Below, piece after piece: positions 40,387 through 50,449 of a DNA stretch of 64,000 nucleotides (position 1 is its first letter; the number at the start of each line of letters is the position of its first letter). Made by a program: the position numbers and the translations under genes. The notes below the pieces were generated by a model. The model saw only the letters and a list, made by a program, of their open reading frames with translations. It made no database searches and was not told the origin of the DNA. The stretch spans positions 1 to 64,000 of the forward strand of contig CAYXFU010000017.1 of NCBI GenBank assembly GCA_964464375.1, read 5' to 3'. The DNA comes from CAIOZA01 sp964464375. Lineage in GTDB: Bacteria > Bacteroidota > Ignavibacteria > Kapaibacteriales > UBA2268.

Positions 40387-42039
40387 TCAGTTTTGTCCTT
40401 TTGGAGGCATACCACTCAAAAAATGATAATATCCTTCAGTTTTAAATAAATCTAAGGCACTGTTAATATCTTTATCGTCAGAAATTGTTTCTTCAATTAA
40501 ATCCAATTCAGACAAAAATCTTGATTTGATTTCAAAATTTAGAATCTGTTGAATTTTTGATTTATTGCTATCAAAAAATTTTCTATCTTTTTTCTCTAAT
40601 TCTTTAGCAAAATACTCTATTGATTTTACCAATTTTTTATCAGATTTATCTTCATCCAATTTTTGCTTTATTAAGTCGAATCTGCGGACAAGACTTTTTT
40701 CGTAAACAAAACCTGATTCCTTCATGAAAATTTGAAAACTATTCAAAATAATATCATCAATTTTAAATTCTTTCTCAATAGAATCTAGTTTTCCGCTAAA
40801 AGTATTGGCAAACTTAAAAAACAGATTTTTATCATAAATTGATTTTACATAATCACTTAATGTGTCCTGAATAACCTTAATATCAGGCTCAATTCCATTA
40901 GATTCAAAAACTTTTCTATGATTTTTTGTAAAAAAGATCGAATCTTTAGGTGCAGCACCATGAACCAATTCTTTAGAATAATTTATTCTCTGGATACACC
41001 TACCGGAAGGAATATAATATTTGGCTGTTGTTATTTTAAGTGAAGCATTAAATGGTAAATCAAGAACAGATTGCACGAGTCCTTTGCCAAAAGACCTTTT
41101 ACCAATAACTACTGCTCTGTCCAGATCCTGTAATGCCCCGGCAACTATCTCGCTGGCACTGGCACTATTTTGATTGATAAGAACAACAATTGGGATAATC
41201 GTGTCCAAAGGGATAGCCCTTGAAGTGAATACAAATTCTTCTTTTTGCCTCCTACCTCTAGTTGTAACTATTGGACTATTTTGAGGTAAGAACATTTCAC
41301 ATAGTTCTACTGCTGATTGAAGTAATCCTCCTGGATTGTTTCTTAAATCAATTATCAGCCCTTTTAATTCACCATCTTTTTTCTTTAATCCGGTAAATGC
41401 AGTACGAAAATCATTAGCAGTTAATTTTGAGAACTTCTCAACTTTGATATAAGCGATATCCTTATTTAGAATTGTCTTAAATGATACATTATTCACTTTT
41501 ATATCTTCTCTTTTTAAAGTGAAACTCAAAGTATCATTTACGTTATCTCTTAAAACTCTAAAAATTATCGTCGAGCCAATAGTTCCATGAGTATATTTTC
41601 TCAAATCATCACTGGACAATTTTAGCACATTCGTTGTGTCAACAATTAATATCTTATCCCCAATTCTAAGACCTGATTTAGATGCAGGATTCCCATCGGT
41701 GATACCAACAATTGTAAGTACACTATCAACTGTAGCTACAGAAATACCTATTCCAACATAAGAACCATTGGATATTACATCGATTTCATTGTCATTATCC
41801 TTATAATAAACTGTATAAGGATCAAGATGAGAGAGCATGCCATCAATTCCGTTTTGCATAAGATCTTCTGGATCAATTGATTCAACGTAATTACCTGCCA
41901 CTTCTCTGAAAATGACTCCATAAGTTTCAAATGCTTTATTAATCTTAAAATATATATCCTGATTTTTATCTTCAGCTTGAGATTTATTGATAAACAAGAT
42001 TACAATTAATACTAATAGTATATATTTATTTTTTTTCAA
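40387..42039 (-). CDS. C-terminal processing peptidase, family S41 (CtpA-like)
   Basis: A 550-residue exported protease with a signal peptide (residues 1-22, ending QAED). A PDZ domain is at about 85-165 (GNPASKSGLRIGDKILIVD). The peptidase core has LIIDLRNNPGGLLQSAVELC and the catalytic Ser in NQNSASASEIVAGAL, with the general-base Lys in GKRSFGKGLVQ. The C-terminal 170 residues are rich in Lys and Asp and helical, longer than in E. coli-type members. It should cleave periplasmic proteins near their C-termini. It follows glyS by 6 bases and precedes rpoD. Confidence 0.93.
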   Translation of the reverse strand: MKKNKYILLVLIVILFINKSQAEDKNQDIYFKINKAFETYGVIFREVAGNYVESIDPEDLMQNGIDGMLSHLDPYTVYYKDNDNEIDVISNGSYVGIGISVATVDSVLTIVGITDGNPASKSGLRIGDKILIVDTTNVLKLSSDDLRKYTHGTIGSTIIFRVLRDNVNDTLSFTLKREDIKVNNVSFKTILNKDIAYIKVEKFSKLTANDFRTAFTGLKKKDGELKGLIIDLRNNPGGLLQSAVELCEMFLPQNSPIVTTRGRRQKEEFVFTSRAIPLDTIIPIVVLINQNSASASEIVAGALQDLDRAVVIGKRSFGKGLVQSVLDLPFNASLKITTAKYYIPSGRCIQRINYSKELVHGAAPKDSIFFTKNHRKVFESNGIEPDIKVIQDTLSDYVKSIYDKNLFFKFANTFSGKLDSIEKEFKIDDIILNSFQIFMKESGFVYEKSLVRRFDLIKQKLDEDKSDKKLVKSIEYFAKELEKKDRKFFDSNKSKIQQILNFEIKSRFLSELDLIEETISDDKDINSALDLFKTEGYYHFLSGMPPKGQN

Positions 42040-42045
42040 AATGTC

Positions 42046-43464
42046 CTATTTGATTTTATCAAAAATATAATTGTCAATATTAGCTGATGAAATACGATCT
42101 TGAGCCATTGTGTCCCTTTCACGTATGGTAACGGTACCATCTTCGATTGATTGTCCATCAACTGTAATACAAAATGGTGTTCCAATTTCATCGTTTCTTC
42201 TGTATCTTCTTCCGATAGCTCCTGATGTATCATAAGTAGCTTTGAAGTTTCTCTGAAGATCTTTGTATATTTTTTCACCCATTTCTGGCATTCCGTCTTT
42301 ATTCACCAATGGGAACACTGCCGCTGTCATTGGTGCCAAGCTAGGTTTGAATTTCAGAACTACTCTTTTTTCAGATTTTCCATTGTCATCTGTTACATCC
42401 TCTTCATTGTATGCGTCACACAAGAAAGCCATTAATCCTCTTGAAACACCACCTGAGGTTTCAATTACATAAGGAATAAATCTTTCTTGATTCACAGTAT
42501 CAACATATTCCAGTTTTTTACCTGAGAATTGAGTATGTGCTTTCAGATCAAAATCTGTTCTGGAATGAATACCCTCAATTTCACCCCACCCAAATGGGAA
42601 TTGATATTCAATATCCACTGCTTTATTAGCATAATGAGCAAGTTTATCATGATCCTTAAATTTCAGATTCTCTTTATTGATTCCCATATTGAGATACCAT
42701 TCCATTCTCTGATTTTTCCAATAATCATACCATTCAAATTCTGAACCTGGTTTAACAAAATACTGCATTTCCATTTGTTCAAATTCGCGTGTTCTGAATA
42801 GAAAATTCTTAGTATTTATTTCATTTCTAAATGCTTTACCAATCTGAGCTATTCCGAATGGAACCTTTTGTCTGGCAGATTCCATTACATTTTTGAAATT
42901 CACATAAATCCCTTGAGCAGTCTCTGGTCGCAAATAAACCATAGAAGAACTTTCTTCAAGTGGACCAATAAATGTCTTAAACATCAAGTTAAAATTTCTT
43001 ACTTCAGTCCAGTCTGTCGACCCGGAAACGGGGTCAGGTATTTGGAAATCAACGATAATATTATAATAATCTGATAATTCCTTAACTGATTGTAATCTTA
43101 GTTCCAATTCAGCAGCTTTATCAGTATGATTTTTCTTTGTAAGTTTATCGATATACTCTTCAATTAAATTATCTGCTCTGTATCTTCCTTTGCTTGTCAA
43201 ATTATCAATCATAGGATCACTGAATTGACCAACATGACCACTAGCTTCCCATGTTCTTGGATGCATAAGAATAGATGCATCAATTCCTTCGATATCATCA
43301 CGGTAGGTCATTGATTTCCACCAGGATTCTTTTATATTTTTTAGTAACTCTACTCCAAGCGGACCATAATCCCAGCAACCATTTAATCCACCATAAATCT
43401 CTGAGGATTGAAAAATAAAACCTCTTCTTTTCGCTAACGAAATTACTGTTTCGAGTTTAATCAT
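42046..43464 (-). CDS. glyS: Glycyl-tRNA synthetase, dimeric (alpha2) type
   Basis: Charges tRNA-Gly. This is the single-chain class II form (472 residues), not the alpha2-beta2 form of many bacteria. Motif 1 lies at AKRRGFIFQSSEIYGGLNGC with the following DYGPLGVELLKNIK. Motif 2 is FRNEINTKNFLFRTREFEQME. Motif 3 is GVSRGLMAFL. The C-terminal anticodon-binding domain (residues 370-470) has PFCITVDGQSIEDGTVTIRE. The ATG at 43464 is the first gene of glyS-ctpA-rpoD-lipA, divergent from uvrA with 189 bases between. Confidence 0.96.
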   Translation of the reverse strand: MIKLETVISLAKRRGFIFQSSEIYGGLNGCWDYGPLGVELLKNIKESWWKSMTYRDDIEGIDASILMHPRTWEASGHVGQFSDPMIDNLTSKGRYRADNLIEEYIDKLTKKNHTDKAAELELRLQSVKELSDYYNIIVDFQIPDPVSGSTDWTEVRNFNLMFKTFIGPLEESSSMVYLRPETAQGIYVNFKNVMESARQKVPFGIAQIGKAFRNEINTKNFLFRTREFEQMEMQYFVKPGSEFEWYDYWKNQRMEWYLNMGINKENLKFKDHDKLAHYANKAVDIEYQFPFGWGEIEGIHSRTDFDLKAHTQFSGKKLEYVDTVNQERFIPYVIETSGGVSRGLMAFLCDAYNEEDVTDDNGKSEKRVVLKFKPSLAPMTAAVFPLVNKDGMPEMGEKIYKDLQRNFKATYDTSGAIGRRYRRNDEIGTPFCITVDGQSIEDGTVTIRERDTMAQDRISSANIDNYIFDKIK

Positions 43465-43560
43465 AATTTATCCAGAAATATACCTAAAAAGAATTGCAAA
43501 ATTAAGGAATTTATAGACTTTATAGACCAATTAATTGCTGTTTTATTGATTAGCTTATGC

Positions 43561-43568
43561 TATTTTTG
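43561..43568 (+). promoter_or_regulatory. Candidate -7 box upstream of uvrA
   Basis: TATTTTTG matches TAnnTTTG, 86 bases before the uvrA ATG. A TTG lies 23 bases upstream, slightly farther than the usual spacer. Weak support. Confidence 0.35.
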
Positions 43569-43653
43569 AAATATTGTTCAATGTATGAAAATTTTTGATA
43601 TCAAATTTTCTTCTATTATTCACGTTTTATAGGTCAAAAAATGTGCTTATAAA

Positions 43654-46578
43654 ATGATAACGAAAAATAAATCTAAAAACAAAGTGAATACAGAAGTTTC
43701 TATTGAATCTAATCGTCAAATCGACAGCGAGTTATCGAAAATTATTGTCAGAGGAGCTAGAGAACACAACCTAAAGAACATTAATCTTGAAATTCCAAGA
43801 GATAAGTTTGTTGTCATTACTGGTTTATCTGGTTCGGGTAAATCAAGTCTTGCATTTGATACATTATATGCTGAAGGTCAGAGACGTTATGTTGAATGCA
43901 TGTCTTCTTACGCAAGACAGTTCCTGGGAATGTTAAAGAAGCCTGAAGTTGATGTTATTGAAGGATTATCCCCTGCAATTTCTATTGAACAAAAATCAAT
44001 TAGCCACAATCCAAGATCTACTGTTGGCACTGTAACTGAAATTTATGATTATTTAAGATTACTTTTTGCAAAAATCGGTACTCAGTATTGTGTCGATTGC
44101 CATATCCCTGTTGAACAAAAAACTCTTGATCAGATAATAGATAAGATAATTACAGATTTCAATGAGAAAAAAATTATGTTGCTTGCACCTCTTGTTCGTG
44201 CAAGAAAGGGTCATTATCGAGATTTATTCGAACAGTTAACGAAGCAAGGTTACACAAAAGTTAGAGTTGATGGTGAGATTAAAGAAATAGAAGATGGAAT
44301 GCAGCTAAGCAGATACAACATTCACGATATTGATTTGATTATTGACAGATTACAAGTTGACTTAAGTCATGAGCATCGAATCAGAGAATCTGCTGAGCTA
44401 GCCATAAACAAATCTGAAGGAACTTTGGTCATTCTTATTGACCACAATAATATCAAAGAAGAGCATCTTTTTAGTACTTCTTATACTTGCCCTTCATGTG
44501 GTAGAGCTTATGAAGAATTAGCTCCAAATATGTTTTCATTCAATTCACCTTATGGTGCTTGCAAGAAATGTGATGGGTTAGGTGAATTAACCGATTTCAA
44601 TCTTGATTTAATACTTCCGGATAATAGTAAATCAATTAACGAGGGTGGTATTGCAACTGTTGGTAAACAACGTGAAATGTGGCTTTGGACTCAAATTGAA
44701 TCGTTTTGCAACCAGTATGAAGTTAGTCTTGATATTCCAATCAGTGATATCCCTGAAGATAAACTCTTTAAGCTTCTAAATGGCTCCGATGACGAATCAA
44801 TACCAATAGTGTATAATTTTGCATCCGGAAAAAATGTAACTTATTCCCAGAAATTTATTGGCATTTTACCAAGCTTAAAACACCAGTATCAAAATACAAG
44901 CTCTGCTGCAATTAGAAAAAATATCGAAAATTTTATGACATCTGAAACTTGTGACATTTGTAATGGTGGGAGATTAAAGGTAGAAAATCTAAATGTCCTG
45001 ATTGATAAAAAATCAATTATTGATTTAACAATATTAGATATTAATGCTTCATTTAATTATTTTTCTAAACTGAATCCAAGATTAACAGACAGACAACTTA
45101 AGATATCCGGATTAATCCTTAAAGAAATTAAATCCAGATTAAACTTCCTGAAGGAAGTGGGTTTGTCGTATTTATCATTAGATAGGAGTGTCAGAACACT
45201 ATCCGGAGGCGAATCGCAAAGAATAAGATTAGCTTCGCAAATTGGTTCGGAATTAGTCGGGATTACTTATGTTCTTGATGAGCCGAGTATTGGACTACAT
45301 CAACACGACAATAATAAATTGATAAATTCTCTTAAACGATTAAGAGACATAGGGAATTCAGTAATTGTTGTTGAACATGACAAAGCAATGATTCTTGAGT
45401 CGGATTTTGTAATTGACTTAGGTCCTGGAGCAGGAGTTCACGGTGGAGAACTGATTCTATCCTGTGCACCCGATCAATTTATCAATTTAAATAAGGATGA
45501 TGCCGATAAATCATTAACTCTTCAATATTTATTAAAGAAAAAGGATATACAGCCACACGGTTCATCACGTTCACCTAACGGAAAATGTATTGAACTCATT
45601 GGAGCAACAGGAAATAACCTCAAGAATGTTAATTTAAAGATACCTCTTGGATTATCTGTTTGCATTACCGGTATGAGTGGATCGGGTAAATCATCTTTGA
45701 TTAATGATACACTTTATCCAATTTTATCAAAACATTTTTATAGATCGACTAACAAACCATTACCATATAAATCTATTTTAGGGCTTGATCTGATCGATAA
45801 AGTCATTGAAATTGACCAGACCCCAATAGGTAGGACACCTAGATCTAATCCTGTTACTTACACAGGAATATTTACACAAATTCGTGACTTCTTTGCCCTA
45901 CTTCCAGAATCTAAGATTAGAGGATATAAATCCGGAAGATTTTCATTTAATGTAAAGGGAGGACGTTGCGAAGAATGTGAAGGCGGAGGAATCAAAAAAA
46001 TTGAAATGAACTTTCTTCCTGAGGTTTATGTTACATGCGATACCTGTAACGGCAGAAGATATAATAATGAAACTTTACAAGTTACTTATAAAAGTAAATC
46101 CATTGCTGAGGTTCTTGAAATGACAGTTGAAGAATCATTAGAGTATTTCAATGAGATCCCAAAGATTAAAAATAAACTACAAACACTTTTTGATGTAGGC
46201 TTAACTTACATAAAACTTGGACAGCAAGCACCAACTCTATCAGGTGGTGAAGCCCAAAGAGTTAAACTGGCAACTGAACTCTCAAAAATCAGTACAGGTA
46301 AAACTTTATATTTACTTGATGAGCCCACTACAGGTTTGCATTTTGAAGATATTAATATTTTACTTACTCTCTTGAATAAGTTGGTTGAGAAGGGAAATAC
46401 TGTCGTTATTATTGAGCACAATCTGGATGTTATAAAGTGCGCAGATTGGATTATTGATCTTGGACCTGAGGGTGGTGACAATGGCGGAGAAATCATTGCC
46501 GAAGGCACACCCTCAGATATAATTAAATCAAAAAAAAGTTTTACCGGCAAATATCTAAAAGAAGAAATGAAAAAATAA
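43654..46578 (+). CDS. uvrA: Excinuclease ABC subunit A
   Basis: The damage-scanning ATPase of nucleotide excision repair. Two ABC modules are present. Walker A sites are GLSGSGKSSLAFDTL and GMSGSGKSSLINDTL. Signature motifs are VRTLSGGESQRIRLA and APTLSGGEAQRVKLA. Zinc sites include CPSCGRAY with CKKC, and CEECEGGG with CDTCNGRR. At 974 residues it is full length. It is transcribed alone, divergent from glyS and convergent with ispG, with only 28 bases between the two stops and no clear terminator. Confidence 0.98.
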   Translation: MITKNKSKNKVNTEVSIESNRQIDSELSKIIVRGAREHNLKNINLEIPRDKFVVITGLSGSGKSSLAFDTLYAEGQRRYVECMSSYARQFLGMLKKPEVDVIEGLSPAISIEQKSISHNPRSTVGTVTEIYDYLRLLFAKIGTQYCVDCHIPVEQKTLDQIIDKIITDFNEKKIMLLAPLVRARKGHYRDLFEQLTKQGYTKVRVDGEIKEIEDGMQLSRYNIHDIDLIIDRLQVDLSHEHRIRESAELAINKSEGTLVILIDHNNIKEEHLFSTSYTCPSCGRAYEELAPNMFSFNSPYGACKKCDGLGELTDFNLDLILPDNSKSINEGGIATVGKQREMWLWTQIESFCNQYEVSLDIPISDIPEDKLFKLLNGSDDESIPIVYNFASGKNVTYSQKFIGILPSLKHQYQNTSSAAIRKNIENFMTSETCDICNGGRLKVENLNVLIDKKSIIDLTILDINASFNYFSKLNPRLTDRQLKISGLILKEIKSRLNFLKEVGLSYLSLDRSVRTLSGGESQRIRLASQIGSELVGITYVLDEPSIGLHQHDNNKLINSLKRLRDIGNSVIVVEHDKAMILESDFVIDLGPGAGVHGGELILSCAPDQFINLNKDDADKSLTLQYLLKKKDIQPHGSSRSPNGKCIELIGATGNNLKNVNLKIPLGLSVCITGMSGSGKSSLINDTLYPILSKHFYRSTNKPLPYKSILGLDLIDKVIEIDQTPIGRTPRSNPVTYTGIFTQIRDFFALLPESKIRGYKSGRFSFNVKGGRCEECEGGGIKKIEMNFLPEVYVTCDTCNGRRYNNETLQVTYKSKSIAEVLEMTVEESLEYFNEIPKIKNKLQTLFDVGLTYIKLGQQAPTLSGGEAQRVKLATELSKISTGKTLYLLDEPTTGLHFEDINILLTLLNKLVEKGNTVVIIEHNLDVIKCADWIIDLGPEGGDNGGEIIAEGTPSDIIKSKKSFTGKYLKEEMKK

Positions 46579-46606
46579 TATTTAGCATTCTTCCTAAAAA
46601 CAAATT

Positions 46607-47692
46607 TTATTCTTTTGGCTGAAATTTCATTACTTCTTCATAGACAGCATCTACTATTTCATCTTCTCTTACCTTTCTAACTATTTCACCGTTCAAATAC
46701 AAAATCCCGCTATTCTTACCTGCAGCTATTCCAATATCTGATTCTCTGGCTTCGCCGGGCCCATTTACTGCACATCCAAGAACTGAGACTTTTACAGGCT
46801 TTTTAATATTTTTGAGTTTGTTTTCTAGTTTTTCTGTAATTGAAAATAAATCTACCTCAACCCTACCACAGGTTGGACAGGAAATAATTTCAACAGTTCG
46901 CTGAGATAAACCAAGTGTTCTAAGAATTTCCTTACCAACCTCGATCTCTTTTTCTGGTTCATCAGTTAACGATACTCGTATTGTATCTCCAATACCTTCG
47001 GCTAACAGAGTACCTATACCAACTGCTGATTTAATGGTACCTACCCCTGCTCTTCCAGCTTCTGTCACACCAAGATGCAAAGGAAAATCAGTTCGCTCTG
47101 ATAGCAGTCTGTAAGCATTTATCATCAAATTCACATTAGTTGATTTTACTGAAATAATAAGATCTTCAAAGTTGAATTCAGAAGCAAAACCGACGTGTCG
47201 CATTGCACTTTCATAAAGAGCTTCGGCTGTAGGATATTTATATTTTTCAAGAATATCTTTCTCTAATGAACCCGAATTAACACCAATTCTAATCGGTATC
47301 CCCTTATCTTTAGCCAACATTAATACTTCCCGTATTCTCTCCTTATTGCCGATATTACCTGGATTAATTCTAACCTTCGCCACACCGGCTTCAAGGGATT
47401 TCAGTGCAAAAATATGATTAAAATGAATGTCTGCTACAATGGGGATTGTAACACCTTTTACAATTTCTTTAATTGCATCAGCTGCTTCAGCGTCATTAAC
47501 TGTAACACGAACAATATCAGCACCGGCTTCCTGACATCTTAATATTTGTTTTACAGTAGCCTCAACATCAGCAGTTTTAGTTTTTGTCATTGTTTGAACC
47601 GATATAGGTGAATCTCCGCCTATTGGAATATTACCTATAAATAACTTTCTTGTCTTTCTTCTCGAAAATTTATTTTCTATACTTGTATTCAT
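46607..47692 (-). CDS. ispG: 4-hydroxy-3-methylbut-2-enyl diphosphate synthase (short form)
   Basis: The penultimate enzyme of the MEP isoprenoid pathway; a 4Fe-4S reductase. The TIM-barrel N-terminus reads IPIGGDSPISVQTMTKTKT and VADIHFNHIFALKS. The cluster ligands are Cys-Pro-Thr-Cys in SCPTCGRVEVDL and Cys in LGCAVNGPGEA. At 361 residues this is the two-domain form. Many Bacteroidota and Chlorobi carry a longer three-domain version, so the short form is of taxonomic interest. It follows the rhomboid gene by 19 bases. dxr of the same pathway is at 35 kb. Confidence 0.97.
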   Translation of the reverse strand: MNTSIENKFSRRKTRKLFIGNIPIGGDSPISVQTMTKTKTADVEATVKQILRCQEAGADIVRVTVNDAEAADAIKEIVKGVTIPIVADIHFNHIFALKSLEAGVAKVRINPGNIGNKERIREVLMLAKDKGIPIRIGVNSGSLEKDILEKYKYPTAEALYESAMRHVGFASEFNFEDLIISVKSTNVNLMINAYRLLSERTDFPLHLGVTEAGRAGVGTIKSAVGIGTLLAEGIGDTIRVSLTDEPEKEIEVGKEILRTLGLSQRTVEIISCPTCGRVEVDLFSITEKLENKLKNIKKPVKVSVLGCAVNGPGEARESDIGIAAGKNSGILYLNGEIVRKVREDEIVDAVYEEVMKFQPKE

Positions 47693-47711
47693 CTTATGTT
47701 TCTACCTTTAA

Positions 47712-48611
47712 TTATTTTAATTTCTTGCTAATTTCAAAAAGAATTTTTTTCTCTTTGTCAGTTAGATTTTGATAGCCGGATGCTGATATTTTATCAAGAA
47801 TTGAATCGATCACATCTTGAGAAATATTCTCGCCCTCAACATTAAATTTGTAGTTCTCTGGCTGAGGATTATAAGTTTTAGGAGCACTTTTTGCCTCCCA
47901 GATACCATGAACGTTAGGTCTATCCATTGGATTGACTAATACCTGTTTTCGTTTGAATAGATTATTAAAGAAAGCAAATAAACCGACTTTATCACCGAAT
48001 TTGAAGAGTAAGAATCCTGTGGCAGCTCCACCGAGATGAGCAAAATGAGCTACGTTACCATCCGAGGTCATTCCCATAAGAAGAGCTAGCCCAATATAGA
48101 TAAGGACAAAGAATTTAGCCGGAATTGGAATAAAGAATGGAAACATGAAAATTGGTCTGTCAGGAAAAGTCATACCGAATCCTAGTAAAATACCATAAAC
48201 GGCACCACTTGCGCCAATTGTTGATGCAGAAGAACCGGTAATTGAGGAAAATATCATTTGAGTTAAACCAGCACCAATACCACTAAGAATATAGAATAAT
48301 GTGAATTTCTTTGAGCCCCAAAGATGTTCTAACTCCACTCCAAACATCCAAAGTGCAAACAAATTGAAGAAAATATGCACAATACCACCGGTATCGTGAA
48401 TAAATTGATAGGATATTAATTGCCAAATATAGAATCTACCAGTTTCAATTGGTGAAAGTGCTAAATAATAATTGAATATTCTATCAATACTTATTGAATC
48501 AATAGTATAGAATCTTAAAATGAATATTTCAAGTAAAAATATTGCAACATTAATTATTACCAGAGCTTTTATTACTGGCGGGAACATTGTGAATCGTCCG
48601 AATCGGTTCAT
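47712..48611 (-). CDS. Rhomboid intramembrane serine protease with C-terminal DUF6576-like tail
   Basis: A six-helix membrane protease of 299 residues. The catalytic dyad is Ser135 in GASGAVYG and His192 in FAHLGGAATGF. The oxyanion-stabilising His and Asn of HIFFNLFALW (His79, Asn83) are present, as is the loop WGSKKF. After the membrane core a Lys-rich linker leads to a short helical tail (NLTDKEKKILFEISKKL), a pattern I associate with DUF6576 in Bacteroidota rhomboids. Its substrates are unknown. It is probably cotranscribed with ispG. Confidence 0.92.
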   Translation of the reverse strand: MNRFGRFTMFPPVIKALVIINVAIFLLEIFILRFYTIDSISIDRIFNYYLALSPIETGRFYIWQLISYQFIHDTGGIVHIFFNLFALWMFGVELEHLWGSKKFTLFYILSGIGAGLTQMIFSSITGSSASTIGASGAVYGILLGFGMTFPDRPIFMFPFFIPIPAKFFVLIYIGLALLMGMTSDGNVAHFAHLGGAATGFLLFKFGDKVGLFAFFNNLFKRKQVLVNPMDRPNVHGIWEAKSAPKTYNPQPENYKFNVEGENISQDVIDSILDKISASGYQNLTDKEKKILFEISKKLK

Positions 48612-48695
48612 TTATCTAATACCCATTAGTCATTTTTAAAGGGTGCTAGACGAATAGCATTCAAATATTGTGCAATGTTGAATAAATAGACATTT

Positions 48696-49079
48696 CTAGT
48701 TCAAGGAAACAAAGATACTCTTTTTGAGCTTTTCCATGTGATAATATGTACGAATGAATTCATACCACCAAAAGTTAAATTCATCCCAACATGCTTCGAA
48801 TTCAAAAATACTTATCTTTGAATTGCTCCAACATTTATTCACTTTACGTATTGAGACTAATAATTCACGCTTTATAACCTGAGGGTCACCTTGAGCACTA
48901 AACATGTTTGGTAGAGTTTCTACTACTTTTTCTACAAAATCGAAAATAGTTTTTACTGAATAATTAACAGAATCACTCAAGTCATTTTTATCTTCAATCA
49001 ATGGAATTAAGTCGTTAATGTAATTAACAATTAACTTGAGCAATTTAAAATGTGATTCATATTCAATTTTAGCATTCAT
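48696..49079 (-). CDS. Hypothetical helical protein, 127 residues
   Basis: I do not recognise this protein. It has no signal peptide, no membrane helix and no cysteine motif. The chain is predicted helical and acidic in the first half (NDLIPLIEDKNDLSDS). Near the C-terminus it is rich in aromatics (FEACWDEFNFWWYEFIRTYY), which may form a hydrophobic core or a partner-binding face. It stands alone between rhomboid and pgk, after a hairpin in its leader. Length and codon use look like a real gene. Confidence 0.6.
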   Translation of the reverse strand: MNAKIEYESHFKLLKLIVNYINDLIPLIEDKNDLSDSVNYSVKTIFDFVEKVVETLPNMFSAQGDPQVIKRELLVSIRKVNKCWSNSKISIFEFEACWDEFNFWWYEFIRTYYHMEKLKKSIFVSLN

Positions 49080-49103
49080 TTTTTAATCCGAGCTATTTTT
49101 TAT

Positions 49104-49127
49104 ACATCTCCTCCGAAAAGGAGATGT
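49104..49127. terminator. Hairpin between pgk and the 127-residue gene
   Basis: A 9-bp stem (ACATCTCCT with AGGAGATGT) with a 6-base loop. No U-tract follows on the minus strand, so it may be a weak terminator of pgk or a leader structure of the next gene. Confidence 0.45.
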
Positions 49128-49182
49128 TTATTTAATATATCAATTTTACTATTAAGGATTATCGGATGGATTGGAGCAAACT

Positions 49183-50373
49183 TTAAATTTCAAGGGCAGA
49201 AATTCCGGGAAGTTCTTTACCTTCTAAATATTCCAATGAAGCTCCCCCACCTGTTGAAACATGGGAGACTTTAGTGTTTAATTTCATTTGATTTATAGCA
49301 GCAACAGAATCTCCACCTCCAACTATAGTAATGGCTCCGGTACTTGTTGCTTGCGCTAATGCCTCTGCAACTGAAAGTGTTCCTTTTGCAAAGTTAGTCA
49401 TTTCGAATACTCCCATTGGACCATTCCAAACGATTGTTTTTGATTTTAAAATTTCATTTGTATAAATTTTGATTGTTTCAGGTCCAATATCCATACCAAT
49501 TTCGCTAGCTAATATATCTGAATTCTTAGCTATTCTTGTTCCAGCATCATTATCAAACTTATCAGCTACAATCACATCAACTGGTAATATTAGATTAATA
49601 TTCTTCTCGGATGCTTTCTTAAGCAATTCCTTGGCTAATTCAATCTTATCTTCTTCTAATAGTGATTTTCCAATCTCAAATCCCATAGCTTTGAAGAATG
49701 TGAACATCATACCACCACCAACAAGTATAGTATCACATTTGTCGAGAAGATTAGTAATCACATCAATTTTTCCTGAAATTTTAGCACCTCCCAGAATTGC
49801 TAAAAATGGCTTCTTTGGATTGGCGACGGCTTTACCCAGATAATTTATTTCGGCTTCGAGAAGATAACCTGCATATTTTTCCTGGAAAAATGAGGCTACT
49901 GCAAATGTACTTGCATGAGCTCTGTGTGCAGTTCCAAAAGCATCATTTATATAAACATCTCCTAGCGATGCCAGTTTTTTCGCAAATTCCATATCATTTT
50001 TTTCCTCTTCTTTATAAAATCTAAGATTTTCCAGAAGAATAATATCGCCCATATTTGAATCCTTGATGCATTTTTTGGGAATTTCTCCAATACAATCCTC
50101 AGCGAAAATAACATTATACCCAAATACATTAATCAAATATTCTGCAACAGGTTTCAATGAATATTTCAGATTCTTTTCACCTTTTGGTCTTCCCAAATGT
50201 GACATTAAAATTGGCAATCCACCATCATCAATTACTTTATCAATGGTCTTCAATGATTCTCTGATTCTTGTGTCATCTGTAACTTTGAAATTTTCATCCA
50301 GAGGAACATTGAAATCAACTCTTATAAGAACATTCTTATTTGTAAATAATGCTTCATCTATATACTTAATCAT
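49183..50373 (-). CDS. pgk: Phosphoglycerate kinase
   Basis: Transfers phosphate from 1,3-bisphosphoglycerate to ADP in glycolysis; cytoplasmic. N-terminal VLIRVDFNVPLDENFKVTDD and MSHLGRPKGEK bind the phosphoglycerate, ENLRFYKEEEKND follows, and the C-terminal nucleotide site is AILGGAKISGKIDV with the final TIVGGGDSVAAI and STGGGASLEYLEGKELPG. At 396 residues it is complete. It lies 76 bases downstream of gapA, beyond a terminator, so both joint and separate transcription are possible. Confidence 0.98.
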   Translation of the reverse strand: MIKYIDEALFTNKNVLIRVDFNVPLDENFKVTDDTRIRESLKTIDKVIDDGGLPILMSHLGRPKGEKNLKYSLKPVAEYLINVFGYNVIFAEDCIGEIPKKCIKDSNMGDIILLENLRFYKEEEKNDMEFAKKLASLGDVYINDAFGTAHRAHASTFAVASFFQEKYAGYLLEAEINYLGKAVANPKKPFLAILGGAKISGKIDVITNLLDKCDTILVGGGMMFTFFKAMGFEIGKSLLEEDKIELAKELLKKASEKNINLILPVDVIVADKFDNDAGTRIAKNSDILASEIGMDIGPETIKIYTNEILKSKTIVWNGPMGVFEMTNFAKGTLSVAEALAQATSTGAITIVGGGDSVAAINQMKLNTKVSHVSTGGGASLEYLEGKELPGISALEI

Positions 50374-50412
50374 ATTATTACCTTTAAAAATTTAAATTAA
50401 TTTAATAGAAAA

Positions 50413-50436
50413 CCGGCTCTTAGAAATAAGAGCCGG
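50413..50436 (-). terminator. Terminator between gapA and pgk
   Basis: A perfect 10-bp stem (CCGGCTCTTA with TAAGAGCCGG) closed by a GAAA-complement tetraloop. On the minus strand TTTTCTATT follows. It may attenuate transcription from gapA into pgk. Confidence 0.8.
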
Positions 50437-50449
50437 AATTTAATTTTGA

